Shown: piece after piece, positions 1-11,800 of the stretch
How the letters are laid out: each line of letters opens with the position of its first letter
Numbering within the stretch: position 1 is the first letter of the stretch
Origin: Acanthochlamys bracteata
Lineage: Eukaryota; Streptophyta; Magnoliopsida; Pandanales; Velloziaceae
Assembly: GCA_019914995.1 (NCBI GenBank)
Contig: CM034127.1
Location: forward strand, 11,966,001-12,030,000
Reading direction: 5' to 3'
DNA: 64,000 nucleotides
Translations under genes and position numbers: made by a program
The notes under the pieces: model-generated
What the model saw: only the letters and a program-made list of their open reading frames with translations
What the model was told of the DNA's origin: nothing
Database searches by the model: none

Positions 1-2736
1 GTTAAGACTGCCACTTCTGGTTCAAAAAGAAGATATAGGAAGAAGTCCAAAGATGCGAATCTTAGTTTTGACGCTTCACATATTAACAGTACCATGGTTC
101 CTGATGCTGTCAATGGACACAAAGCAGATGTTGGTTTTTCTGTAGGCAGCAATCATTCTGGTTCTTGCAATTCATCCATCTCCAGTATGAAAATGTTGAG
201 TTTTTCTTCCAAAGAAAGTGAAGCCAGAAGTGCAGGAACATCTTCACAGTTCGTCAGTGGAAAGAAAAAAAGACCTTCTCGAAATTTGCGCGCATTTTCT
301 AAACAAGAAGAACAATGTTTGAACCACTATCAAGATCTATGCTCCTCAGCTTCTGAAGGAGGACAAATTAGAGGAAAAATTAGGAGCAGGAAGCATGTTG
401 GTGCTAATGTTTCAAAGAATGAAAAGAACATTGTTGCGTTGGGTGGTAGAATTTGTACCAGGCAGCCTGCATTTCTTGGGCAGAAACCATCTTTTACTGG
501 ACTACTACAGAATCAATCCTTGTCTTGTTATCAGCTGCTACCTTGGCATCAAGAAATTACTGAAGGTTCAAGATCCCTAAAAGCAATCAGGTGATAAATT
601 GGCTGTTGAATTTTGCTAGTGAAGATGCATAGTCAAGAGTCTCATTATACGGTTGATCCTTGTTTCTACTTTCACGTAGTCATTTCTTTCCTTATTCTCA
701 AATTTGTTTATAGAATGGCAGAACAAGATTGGGCTCAGTCTACTAAGAGGAAAATCGACATGGTCGGTTACTTGTGATCTCCATATTTCTTACTAGAAAC
801 AATCATCTTCCTCCATTGTTGTTTCCCCCTCACATGATGGTTGGAAGTTATTTCTTAATGTAGGTGGAAACAGAAGCGCAGATGATGGACGGTTTTCAGG
901 TGCCACGCTCAAAAAGAAGGCTTATTTTGACAACTCAGCTAATGCAGCAGATCTTTTCTCCTCTACCACCTGCACTACTAAAGACAGATGCTGCTTTAAT
1001 TTCTGAGAACGTGATATATTGGATTTCTCGACTAGAACTAAGGGATGCTTGTGCTTTGCTTGGTTACACAGCAATGGGCGGTGCAGACATGTAACCAATT
1101 TTCATCATCATGATTTTTGGTTGTTTGCAATGCCATATTTTCATTTTAAGATTTACAAAAGACATGCACCATGCTCTCCCCTTTGTAATTTCTTACCGAC
1201 TTCTTGCATGTTTAGCTCTGTCCTTGGCCTTTTCTACTCTTCTTTGTGTTACTTTCAAATAATACTAAGGGAAATGTCTTCTACTTTTTTCTTCTTTGGT
1301 AACAACCAGGTTATCGGAAAAGTTTCGGATCTCTTATAATGCAGCAGGTCATTTCTCAAAGGCAATGGGTGATTATGTTGGAAGACAACGGTTGCTTGAA
1401 AGAGAATTCTTGAGGTAAGAATAATGTTTCAGCTCTTTTTGCTGATTCTTTGAGCAACTTGTTCCGCCAAGTTGCTTGTATGTAACACTATATTATAATC
1501 CTTCACAACTGTCATTACGTTGATTTTGGGCATGTCAGGTTCTCCAAGTGGACATGGTATTACGTGTATGATACTCCACATATGCAGAGATTATTATGTA
1601 AAGAAATTGTACTTTGAACACCAAGAATTCTAACCTAAATAATGAATTGCCAATCAGTTTTTTAATTGGACAATCTTAATTTACATTGCAATAGTAGGTC
1701 CGAAATTGTTCCCTATGAAGTAACTATCTTGCATTTTTCTTATATAACTGTATGCTTTTAGGTTCATTTCTGCCACTTTTTCTTTGGCAGTCCTGTCCAA
1801 AAGTTCATTGTTCATTGGGTTTAAATAGGTGAAAAAAGTAATGTGACCTCTAAATTTAACTGAATTCTAGAACACCGAGTTTCAATGTCAACTTGCTTAG
1901 AGAGAATGCACAGAGGAAAGATAAGAACATAAAGGAAAATACTGAAGCATCTAAATAGATATTTGGTAGAAACAATCAAAATGATCTTTGGAGTGAGTAG
2001 GTGTAAAACATTAAAAACTAAGTTTTACAGATGGGAATACACCAGGCAGATATCTTTGTAAAAAGAAATATTCATATTGTTAGAAGAAGTGAGTTGCAGA
2101 ATAGCAGGCAAACGTTTTGAATTTTATATGTTATGGTGAATATGGAGAGTCTTGCATAATTTAACTGGACATTCTTAAAACTTGACACACTTCTGTTGTT
2201 GCAGATATGTTTCAAAGCTTTTTATGCCATTAAATCTTGCAGGTACTTTGTGGAGTATAATCAATTAAATTCCGGTCAAGTAGCACTAGTCATTTTCTTA
2301 GTCTGGAACCTTTCTTAAAATGAGCTAAACATATTCAATGCTTTGATTATAGATAAGTAGGATACAGAGCTTTCTACTACTTGTTGGATCAGAACTACAC
2401 AAGATATGGGATGTGTCCGACATAGTTTGGTTTGCTATATGATTAGAAATTATTCATTGCGAAACAATCCTGTGCTTACTTGATGTTTGCAAAAATCTCA
2501 TTGGCTATTTTTACAGACTTAATGGGAGAACTTCAGTTAGAGATGTAAGACTGGAATGCCAGAAGCTGAGCGGGTTTTGCATAGTTAATCGGTTTGGCAA
2601 ATTTCATGGCAGAAACCAATCTCGTAGTGTCAAGAATTCACCTCTAGGAGATATATCTAGCGAAATGCTTCCCCAGGTTTCTGCACTTGCTTTGCCAGGG
2701 GAAATCCCCAAGGGAGTTCGATACATCTGTCTTTGA
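1..2736 (+). CDS. Plant nuclear-type protein of unknown function, C-terminal part (5' truncated)
   Basis: Five exons are visible: 1-590 (open from the window edge), 714-762, 864-1090, 1310-1414 and 2517-2736, all with GT...AG introns. They sum to 1191 nt, giving 396 residues and a TGA stop at 2734-2736. The N-terminal visible part is low-complexity, rich in Ser, Lys and Arg, with basic patches (KRRYRKKSK, GKKKRPSR) that look like nuclear localisation signals. The conserved-looking core begins at KRRLILTTQLMQQIF and runs through a segment with DACAL, then YVGRQRLLEREFLRLNGRTS, VRLECQKLSGFCIVNRFGKF, and ends near IPKGVRYICL. From memory this core resembles plant proteins annotated only as dentin sialophosphoprotein-related, with no established reaction. 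The intron before the last exon is long (1.1 kb). The family name is a recollection, while the exon model is read from the sequence. The true start lies to the left of the window. Confidence 0.72.
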
Positions 2737-4623
2737 CGAGCAATTTATCTGGTTTAGCTGCCCCCAGGGGATTCCTAAATCCAGTCATATCTAACTCCAC
2801 TTGGATCTTTTGGTTTGCTACTACAATCTTCAGTCAACGGTTCATCTCCCTACTTCGGAGGGTATTGTCTAAGCAGAGCTTGAAATGGTTGTCATCATGA
2901 AAATCGATACAGTAAGATGAAAACTGCTTATATATGTTTAAGTTTTGAATTTTGTGAAAGAGCTTCCTGTGAAGCAACCATACTAAATGGTTTCCAACTG
3001 ATGTACGTGGTGGCATATCAAACTGTATATTTTGGCTAGCATAAGGATAAGACTAGTTTAGTTGACTGCGTGTTCCTCTTGCATTCTCCACAAAGCCAAT
3101 AGTTGTCTCCATGTTTGTGTGGCATGTCCTCAATTGGATTCATCCACTGCTGGAAACTCCTGAACAGTGTCAAAGGGAATAGCATAATATGCTGATGTAG
3201 ATAGCTCTCTGAATGGATTCTGATATTATCTGACAAAAGATAGCCTACTTTCTTCTGCGAGTTAATACTAACTTATGGCAAGCTGTAATTATGTATACAG
3301 CCTTGTAGGATGTTGCAACTTCCAAGTTAAAGATACTTTTTTTTGGAGAAATAGGAATTAACAGCCTTATGTATACCATTTCAGCTGGGTTTTTTGCTCA
3401 GCTATATGATAAAAGTGTAACTGATACAGGTTGCGCAAATCTGGTCTGAGAAGATTGCACATTCTATCAATGTGTAGAGTTGGAAATGATCTCTTATCTT
3501 CCATGGAAGGCTTAATGCAATTTTCGTGTCATCAATCAGCATGCTGTACATAGTCCCCGGATGATGACCTCTTCATTGAGCGGAAGAAGCCTTGATTGAA
3601 ATTGAGCAGCAGTGTGGTACATGCTGAGGCAGAAGACAACCTGTACAGAAAATTGACTTCAGTATTTGAGTCTACATATATACCCTGTCTTTTCCCCCAG
3701 AAGAAAACAACCTTACAAGTGCTGTATGTAGTAAAAGTGCCATGCATTGGATTTTGACAGTGAAGAAGTTAAAATGATCAACACATACTGGCCATACCTA
3801 TCTATGAGAGTTAGGGTGTGTAAGCAGGCGTTAAATTGATGAGCTTAATGTTCCTTCGAATACGAACACTCCATAAAAACCGGTCTGAAAAATCCATACA
3901 AGACAAAAACTAAAGTTATCACAGAATAGGACTTAATACCAAGTAGCAAAAGGCTGTAGTCGCAATCTTCAAAAGTGAAACCAACAAAAGTATCTGATGT
4001 ACTTTGTTCTTCATTCATCTGGATATTGTCATCCAACAAAAAGATAACCTCAAAACCAGGCACTGAGAAAAGAAAGAAACACAGTTAAATGTATATCGTC
4101 TTTGCTGCACTTGAATGTAACTAATGTAGAGTCAGTAACACATCTGACATTTTAGCTTGCAGTTAAGCATGGAATTCTATTCTTTGTACAACTGTAAACC
4201 AGTGATTGATTGATGAGATAGAACGCTAATCATTTAACAACCTTTAACGAACTCATCTAAAGAACAGTCTAGAAGGAATATTTAGCAACTCATATTTCAA
4301 AAAGAAGTACTTGACAGCTAGCACTATTCCTCATTGCTATATATTATCCATATCATATGCCAGTATAGACAAAGAAATGCTCCGGTTAGAATAGCACAAA
4401 CACTAACATCACAAACACGAGAAATACACTGGCTTTGAGGAGTATTTTGAGGAAAGCGACATTATATAACAAACTTAACTGAGTTCGAGACCTACGATGT
4501 GCACTGGATCCAAGAAGTATCTTTAAATATATTCTTCCTTTGTAATGAGCAACAGCACGCTTCCTTTTTTATACATGGGAAATGACCTCAGGGTTGTTGA
4601 ATGGTTTAGTGCTCAAATAGACT
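2737..4623. other. Convergent 3' flanks, no gene seen
   Basis: This stretch lies between the stop of the first gene (+) and the stop of the PPR gene (-), so it should hold both 3' untranslated regions. Short ORFs here, all under 75 codons, show no recognisable domain and no splice-consistent continuation. I see no RNA gene or mobile element in it. Confidence 0.5.
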
Positions 4624-6906
4624 TCAAATTTGTACCCAACTGAGTCCAACCTCCTTCTTTATCTCCTCAGTTTCAATTCCTTCCCTAGAACTCTCTGCAT
4701 GAGTCCAGTTTCCGGCACCAGAATAGGTATTGGACATGAGTACACGAATAGAATTGTCTTCACCTTGTAATTCTGTGATGTGCTTCATGGCAACAGCTGC
4801 TAACTCGACAGCTCCATGAAGTTTACAAGTACCTAGAAATACAGTCCATACTGATGCATCAGCCTTAATAGGCATACTATCAATGAAACACTTTGCTCTA
4901 TTCAACATTCCAGCTCTCCCAAACATGTCCACCATGCATCCATAGTGCTCCATGTCTGGTGCAATTCCATGCTTCGATACCATTTCCTCAAAGAGTTTAA
5001 TTCCATGATCTACAAGCCCGCAGTGGCTACATGCTGATAAGAGAGATACGAAGGTCACTTTGCTGGGATCTATATTATCTTTTTCCATAGTAGAATACAA
5101 TTCCAAGGCCTCCTGCCCATATCCATGTTGTGCGTAATTAGTGATCATTGTATTCCAAGGAACAACTTGTTTAACATCAAGCTCATAAAATAACTGTCTA
5201 CTCTCTCCCAAATGTCCACATCTTGCATACATGTCTAACATTGTGCTGGTAGTGTATTCATGAAAGACACCATGCTTTAAGATACATCCATGGATGCATC
5301 TTCCTAGAGTAAGGTCTGCTGAATTGCTGCATGACTTTAAGATGCTGGAAAAAGTAAAACTGTCGGGTAACGATCCCGACATCCTCATGATGTCAAAAAG
5401 TTCTACTGCTTTAGAATGCAAGCCTAAATTTGTAATACCCGAAATAATAATGGACCATGACACAGCATCCTTATCTTCCATCTTAGTGAAATAATCTAGT
5501 GCTTCTTCAGCTGCTCCGGCCCTTAAAAGGCCATCTAGTAATGTGTTCTTCACATTTGGATGAAACCCAAATCCATGCTTCAATGCGTGAACATAGACAG
5601 GCCATTCATGACCTTGACATGAGCTCATCAAAGCAACAAATGTACAAAGATCAACACCTAAATTTTGTCTGTTCATGAAGACAAAAAGCCTCATTGCATC
5701 AATAAATTTTCCATTGAGTCCAAAACCAGAGATCATGGAATTATATGTAACCGTGTTTCTTTGCTGCATGTAACGGAAAACTGCAGTACTCTCACCACAT
5801 TTACCACATTTCATATACATATCTATTAAAGCTGTGTTGACTACCACATCATCACGGTATCTGGATTTCTCAATAATCCCGTGAACCACCTTCCCTGCAT
5901 TGAGAGACCTCAGGCCAGCAAAAGCATTGACTATACTGGAGAAAGTGCAGTCATTTGGCTTCAAACCTCCCAACCGTAGCTCCCTAAAGTAGCCCAACAC
6001 AGTACCATAAAGGCCATTTTTTGACAAACTCACAATCACTGCATTATACAAAGCTGTGTCAGCCATCACAAGATTCCTAAAAACCAATTCCAAACTATCC
6101 ACATCTCCATAACTACCATACATGTCTATGAGCGAAGTACCCACAAAACAATCAGAATCAAACCCAGATTTAAGGATGAACCCATGAAACTGCTTGCCAA
6201 CCACCCTCTCCAAGTTTGCACATGCGTTGATCAAACTTCCGAAAGTGAAGACCGTAGGTCTAAGACCATGATTGCACATAGCCTCTCGAAAAATACAGAC
6301 TGCTTCTTCATACAAGTCCATCCTCACATATCCAGTCACCATGGAGTTAAATGCAACCAGGTCGTCAACAAAATAACCCCCATGGAACACCGAAACAGCA
6401 GAATCCAAATCACCAAGACCAGAATACATATCAATCAGAGTGGCTTCGACGAACCTATCATTCCCAAAACCATGAACAACGGCCTTACAGTGCACCTGTT
6501 TCCCACAACTCCAAGACTCAAGCTTCGAGCAAGCAACAACTGCGCTCGAGAAGACGTACTCATTGGGACAGAAACCGAGCAACTTCAATTCGTTCATGAG
6601 ATGGAGAGCAGTGACAGGGTTCCCGGAGATGGCGTTGGCGGAGATAAGGGTGGAGAAGGAGATCATGTCTCGGTGAGGCATTTCGTTGAACAGACGATGG
6701 GCGTCGAGAAGAGAACGGCATTTGGAATAGAGATTGAGGAAATGGTTGGAGACGGCGGGAAAAGAGGTGCTGGGAAGGAAACCGAGCTTGGTGGAGAGAG
6801 CGTAGAGGGAGCGAGCGTAGGGAATGGAAGGTTCGGCAATGGCGGATTTGATTGCAGAGATCAGAGATGCGAGGGAAGTGCTTTTCATGAGCGCGCGGGA
6901 AAACAA
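4624..6906 (-). CDS. Pentatricopeptide repeat protein, PLS class with E domain
   Basis: An intronless 760-codon frame, typical of PLS-class PPR genes. Tandem helical repeats run from about residue 50 to 690; many show the pattern NxLIDMYxxxG followed by D..A..VF, for example LIDMYMKCGKCGES and MLDMYARCGHLGES. The C-terminus carries an E-type domain: WTVFLGTCKLHG, then a degenerate SNTYSGAGNW segment and KKEVGLSWVQI. There is no E+ or DYW extension, so it lacks the deaminase-like domain. Proteins of this class bind organellar RNA in a sequence-specific way, mostly for C-to-U editing, and E-only members need a partner DYW protein. The N-terminus, with MFSRALMKSTSLASLISAIKS, is basic, hydroxylated and without acidic residues, consistent with mitochondrial or plastid targeting. 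The start at 6906 is the first ATG of the frame. The upstream region is very short because a tRNA gene begins 83 bp away on the other strand. The target RNA cannot be told from the sequence by eye. Confidence 0.93.
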   Translation of the reverse strand: MFSRALMKSTSLASLISAIKSAIAEPSIPYARSLYALSTKLGFLPSTSFPAVSNHFLNLYSKCRSLLDAHRLFNEMPHRDMISFSTLISANAISGNPVTALHLMNELKLLGFCPNEYVFSSAVVACSKLESWSCGKQVHCKAVVHGFGNDRFVEATLIDMYSGLGDLDSAVSVFHGGYFVDDLVAFNSMVTGYVRMDLYEEAVCIFREAMCNHGLRPTVFTFGSLINACANLERVVGKQFHGFILKSGFDSDCFVGTSLIDMYGSYGDVDSLELVFRNLVMADTALYNAVIVSLSKNGLYGTVLGYFRELRLGGLKPNDCTFSSIVNAFAGLRSLNAGKVVHGIIEKSRYRDDVVVNTALIDMYMKCGKCGESTAVFRYMQQRNTVTYNSMISGFGLNGKFIDAMRLFVFMNRQNLGVDLCTFVALMSSCQGHEWPVYVHALKHGFGFHPNVKNTLLDGLLRAGAAEEALDYFTKMEDKDAVSWSIIISGITNLGLHSKAVELFDIMRMSGSLPDSFTFSSILKSCSNSADLTLGRCIHGCILKHGVFHEYTTSTMLDMYARCGHLGESRQLFYELDVKQVVPWNTMITNYAQHGYGQEALELYSTMEKDNIDPSKVTFVSLLSACSHCGLVDHGIKLFEEMVSKHGIAPDMEHYGCMVDMFGRAGMLNRAKCFIDSMPIKADASVWTVFLGTCKLHGAVELAAVAMKHITELQGEDNSIRVLMSNTYSGAGNWTHAESSREGIETEEIKKEVGLSWVQI

Positions 6907-6989
6907 TGTGCCCCACTAGATCGATGCCAAATTTTAAGCATCTGTCTACTATCGTTATCATTAAACTTTTGGAATCTCTTAATAACGAA

Positions 6990-7062
6990 GCCCGTCTAGC
7001 TCAGTCGGTAGAGCGCAAGGCTCTTAACCTTGTGGTCGTGGGTTCGAGCCCCACGGTGGGCG
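6990..7062 (+). tRNA. tRNA-Lys (anticodon CTT)
   Basis: A 73-nt cloverleaf without intron. The acceptor stem GCCCGTC (6990-6996) pairs with GGTGGGC (7055-7061) with two G-T pairs, followed by discriminator G at 7062. The D arm includes GCTCAGTCGGTAGAGC. The anticodon stem CAAGG/CCTTG encloses the loop CTCTTAA with anticodon CTT at 7023-7025. The T loop contains GGTTCGAGCCCC. The internal A box (TAGCTCAGTCGG) and B box (GGTTCGAGCC) for RNA polymerase III are intact, and CCA is not encoded, as expected for a nuclear gene. It reads AAG codons. Confidence 0.97.
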
Positions 7063-7072
7063 AGCTTGTTTC

Positions 7073-7086
7073 TTTTTTCTTTTTTT
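7073..7086 (+). terminator. RNA polymerase III T-run terminator of the tRNA-Lys gene
   Basis: Two runs of T (6 and 7 residues, split by one C) begin 11 bp after the tRNA 3' end. Runs of four or more T on the non-template strand stop polymerase III. A second run acts as backup. Confidence 0.85.
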
Positions 7087-8887
7087 CTATTTTCTCTTTT
7101 CATGTCAAAGGTCCATTTGTTGAATGCTCTCTACCTACAATACATGTTTATGATAATCTTTCTTTACTATTATTATTATGAACTACTACACATTCTAGAC
7201 TACATGTTTGTTTAGTAATTATAGTATATCTCTTTATTTTATTACTGTCCATGTTATGTTAACAAATTCACTGGAGCTTACCAAGAAGATTCGCGTATCT
7301 AAGATGTTAAGTCGATGTTTTTTGTAGCATAACAATTTTGTGATTGTTCCTTTTTTCCTAGAAAGATTGAAGTAATTAAAGCAGCCAGAAACGTCTAGTT
7401 GTTTTGATCATAGGAAGGACTCGACTACTGTTCACGATACGAACTTATCAGAGTGGGAGTTGTACGAAAAGTAATTGAATCTGTTCATCGATTTTTTTCT
7501 GGCAAAAAAAGATTCAGGAAAGAATCATTTATAACTTCATATACATCAACGCTGGTATAGTGATTTGTGGTTATTTAACCAATTAAAACCTAACTTGTTG
7601 AATTTGTCATCAATCCGGAAAGGTTCAAGCCAGGTGGTGAGCATGCACACGACGATGTTAAGTTGGCTGACGTCGAGGTTATATACCGTTCGGTGCTGGG
7701 TGGAGAATTTGTGCTGGAATGAGCTTAGGTCTAAGAAGTGCCAAGGCCTCTTCTCAGTTCGCGTATCTCCAACCTGTCTGGATATAGAGCAAGGGGGGCA
7801 AAATAAGAAACAATCTTTCGAAACTGACATCAAAAGTTTGAGGTCGAAATTGTCCAAGGAATCAATTAGGGAATGAAAATTAATTCTCAGGGTAGAAAAG
7901 CAAGACATTACCAGAGTAAAATCGCTCATATATGAAGGCGTCTGTTGACTCTGTTCGACTCAAGTCTCTTATATTAAATTCATGTAAGACACTTTCCTCA
8001 AAAGCTGCTCTTGATAGCTAAGAAAGAGGAAACGACGTTTTAGAATAACACAAGCACCGAAAGACTACAATTTTTCAAGTATCAGTTGATGAAGTAAACG
8101 CTCAGCAGAAATGGAGCTACTGAATTTTTCATGTAATAATCAGTAAATGAACATATGGATTTTAATACACATAAATTAATAATACAAGTAGAATTTGTTA
8201 CATGTACATGATCTTGAACTTCAAGATATATTTAAAAGAACTAGTGCAACTTTACAAATCTAATTTCACCCGGTTAAACAATTATAAATACTTCTGTTTA
8301 TAAAAAATAATGTTGATGGCCGGACACTGTATTTTTCAGATAAATTGTCAAATTTGGCAAATGTAACAAAGTTTGGCATTCTTTTACAATAGCTTCAGAA
8401 AGTGACCTGATTTTGAAGGACTGAATTCAAGGCCCATCTACAGTATTTCCCTATGGATCATAGTATATACTTGAAATGTATACCGCATAAGTGACGAGAT
8501 TCTTCAACTGTATGAAAATGGTACTTTGTAAGTCTGACCAGGCAACGGTGATCTTCCGATTCCATGGAACAGTGAACTAAGCACATTGTATAGACCAAAT
8601 GAATGACAAAAAAATGCCACCTAGAGGTGTATTTCAGAACACCATGCACAACAACTAGGACTTGCATGGAACCTGAAATTACACCGGCCACAGTGAACTT
8701 TTTGCACAAGTGTTCTTTCTCGAGATATTGAGTGTTTTTACTTCAATGTGCATGATTGCAGTACAAGAAAGCTTTTTTACTTTCAGTTACCCCACCATGT
8801 AGCCATCGGAGCAATAGGATGCATACAATCTGCCACTTGAGAGCTATTGTCATCCATGGCTGCAGGAACTTCAAGAAAGCATACTTA
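7087..8887. other. Intergenic stretch plus 3' flank of the helicase gene
   Basis: No convincing gene. The longest frame is 127 codons on the minus strand (7546-7929), with a competing 103-codon frame on the opposite strand. Neither shows a domain I can name. A remnant of a degenerate F-box/LRR-type gene is possible but unsupported. The part nearest 8887 should contain the 3' untranslated region of the helicase gene, whose stop is at 8888-8890. Confidence 0.4.
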
Positions 8888-11800
8888 CTAGATGTCCTTT
8901 ACGGAGTATTCTTGTTCAAATCCAAGATAACAATCAGATACCAGGATCAACTTTGTTTCCTGATGGAGGAGGTAAAAGCAGAGAATTTAGAAAGGCAGAA
9001 GTGTGAGGGAAATAAAGACTTTACACAATGGTAAGCATACGTTCTAAGGAAATATCATCACAACCTAAATTTTGGGTCACTTCAAATAAGTCGTGCATGA
9101 TCCTTTTTTAGTTAATATTGGCTTTTGGTTAAAAACACGTAAAATCATAACAACCTTAAGTTTCTTGTTAGCTGCTAGTAGTAATGTATGGATGCCTAGT
9201 CACTCCTTTATTTTGTACATGCAAGCAGCTATTACCACCGATATGGCAATATCGAAACACAAAACTACCTGCCTAAATAGAAATCTTGGTCTAAAAGGCT
9301 AAAAGCATGAGTTAGTTTCTTTGCTAAACAGTGAAACTCTACTATTATAGTGAAGACAAAATTAGAAAATAGGAAATAATTTTGCTAATGACAATTTGTG
9401 CTCACAATAAATGTTTGACAACAAGCACCAAACAGAGATTGCCATTAAGCATGCAGAACTCATCTGATATTCATCATATGCAACCTTTTAGAATAAGCAG
9501 ATCAACTGTAAGGCAGCTAGACTATTTTGGGAACTTTCCAAGGAAATTATTGTTGTTGCAATCAGTAGACAGCCCTTAGTTAGAAATATTTTGTCAAATG
9601 GTAATAGATTGCAATTGTACCTGCAACTTGATTGGTGTAGCAGGCAGTTCAATGCGAGTGATGAGGCGGTCTGTAAAACTAATTCTTTTAAGAGCATAAA
9701 GTTCCGATGTAGATGTGTTTCCCAGGATTATCCACCAAGCTTCATCCTTGACCTGAAAGTCACGGAATCCAAGATCTATGAGCAACCTAATCCTATTACT
9801 TGCATGCTAAAACAAGAAATATGAGATCATGGCTACTGTACACAAATAATTGAAAAGATTGCCCGACTTCTGTTAATTAATCCAAGAGCTACGGTGTTGC
9901 TTAGAGAGGATTAACCAGGACCCTGTGTTACGCAGTGCTGACCATGTCTGTGCACAAAATGCTTTTATCATGGCGAATAAAATCCAAGCCACTTGAGAAC
10001 AACAGTAAGATGCTCAATCACTAAACTCCTTTTAGCTGCATATGATACATACCGTTCGGATTCTCATAAATCTTTGCTATACAAACAATGATCATACAAA
10101 TTCTTAAATCACTAGTTTACAGGATAAAAATACGGTCTGTCTCTACTGATTAAAATAAATAAATAAAAATATTATATAAGCTATTTGTCAGACTGAAGGC
10201 AAAACAAATTAGCCTTTCATCTATCCACTCAATAGTGTCATGCTTATATAGTATGCCAAATCCAATAGCATTGTAGTATCTGCTACCTAATGTACTAAGA
10301 AACCCTGAGAGAGAATCGGAGTTGCTATTCTTTTCAGGGTAATTTGCAGACTGAAAAATAAGTTTATATTCGAGAAGCCAATAGCAGTTATAAAGTCCAC
10401 TCCAACTCTAACCTACCATGGAAGCCTACAATTTTCTGCCCATTACATCAACATCCAACAGATTACCTTACCAGATACAATCAAGACAACAGACACATAT
10501 TCTATGCTATATGCCTCCGGAATTACGAACTCTTACCCATAAAATACGAAGTACTCTAAAAGTCATAGTCTGTTTCTTTTATGAAGGAAATCTAGTATAT
10601 GGTTATTATAACTAGGTTCTTTGTGCAAAAGATGTGCATGCAAAGGAACTTCTATTGACAAATGTGTTATGTAAATAGTAATAATGATAAATAGAAGAAG
10701 AAAACTTTAGTCAAAATACATCTCAATTTTCTTTCCCATGGCCAACCCTTTACTTCTAATGCATGCTGCTATCTGTTCACACCCCTGAAATGTGAGCATT
10801 CTTATCCATAGCTAATTAATATATTTATTGCACTCCAAGGAAAGGGAGTTTAAGAGAATTATTAGATCCAAAACTGATGCTGGTTCAGCCACTACATTTC
10901 AAGTTTTCACTTTGTGGGACAGAATGTCAGAGTACAAAATAATACACCTATCCCTCTTGGCCCTCTATCGCCATGACTTATCTCAGTCTAATCTAGTCCT
11001 GAATATACTCCTAAAAATAACATAGATGAGTATTCTAGATAAAGAATCTTACACTCGATGTGCTCTTACCTTGGCAACAGTTAAAATGTTTCTAACTATA
11101 TTCTTCTGAGAATAATTGTTCTCGCAATATAGTATAAGACAAAATATACAGTTTACTGTACTTGAACCTTCAAGATTGTTTTTTGTTTAAATTAAACATA
11201 GTTTTCACCTTTGGATATCGTGGCGCAAATGCTCTCGATGTCCGCTTAAAATTTGCCTTCTCCAGTTTGATCGTAAGAGCTGGAGATTTTGAACCCTCTT
11301 TTTCATAATTTTGAAGCTTCAATTTCACACGCACATGCGGAAAGTTCTGAAGATCCTGCACCCAAAGAACATTGCAACATAAGATAAAGACAACATGTTA
11401 AGCCAAAAATGCTTGCTACCTAAGTAAGCCCTTGTAGGACAAATGCAGGCAGTCTACATCAATCATCACTCAAATGCTAAAATCATGTTACTTGGGTGGG
11501 TATGGCATTGTAATTACAGCCACTACCCCTGTGACCCCGACAACCATAACACAAAAGAATTCCAGTATGGTATCAAGACATTTTAAACACCTTTACAATG
11601 CTATTCAGGAGAACACCATACATAACCAAAAAGGTGGTTCAATAGTTTATGCTACTGGAAAATGAACACAATTAAAGTAAATGACACACCAAGCATAACA
11701 AAAGTTTTGGAAGGAAAAAGTTGCAGAACATAGACAACCTAACCTAAGAGAGGAGTTCTTATATAAAGAGATGATATTAGGTACATGAAGTTAAACAAGA

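Noticed and set aside
1019..1339. 106-codon plus-strand frame within the first gene
   Set aside because: It is out of frame with the exon 864-1090 and runs through the following intron.
6184..6999. 271-codon plus-strand frame opposite the PPR gene
   Set aside because: It is antisense to the strongly supported PPR coding region, crosses the tRNA upstream region, has no domain, and its composition is that of a reverse-strand shadow.
7546..7929. 127-codon minus-strand frame, perhaps an F-box or LRR remnant
   Set aside because: No motif could be matched with confidence and the opposite strand holds a frame of similar length, so it was left as unsupported.
8458..8709. Possible alternative last exon of the helicase gene (frame with GSMQVLVVV)
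   Set aside because: In the phase required by the exon ending at 9622 it stops after five codons, while the exon at 8888-8959 gives the expected [11 protein letters not shown] ending in phase.
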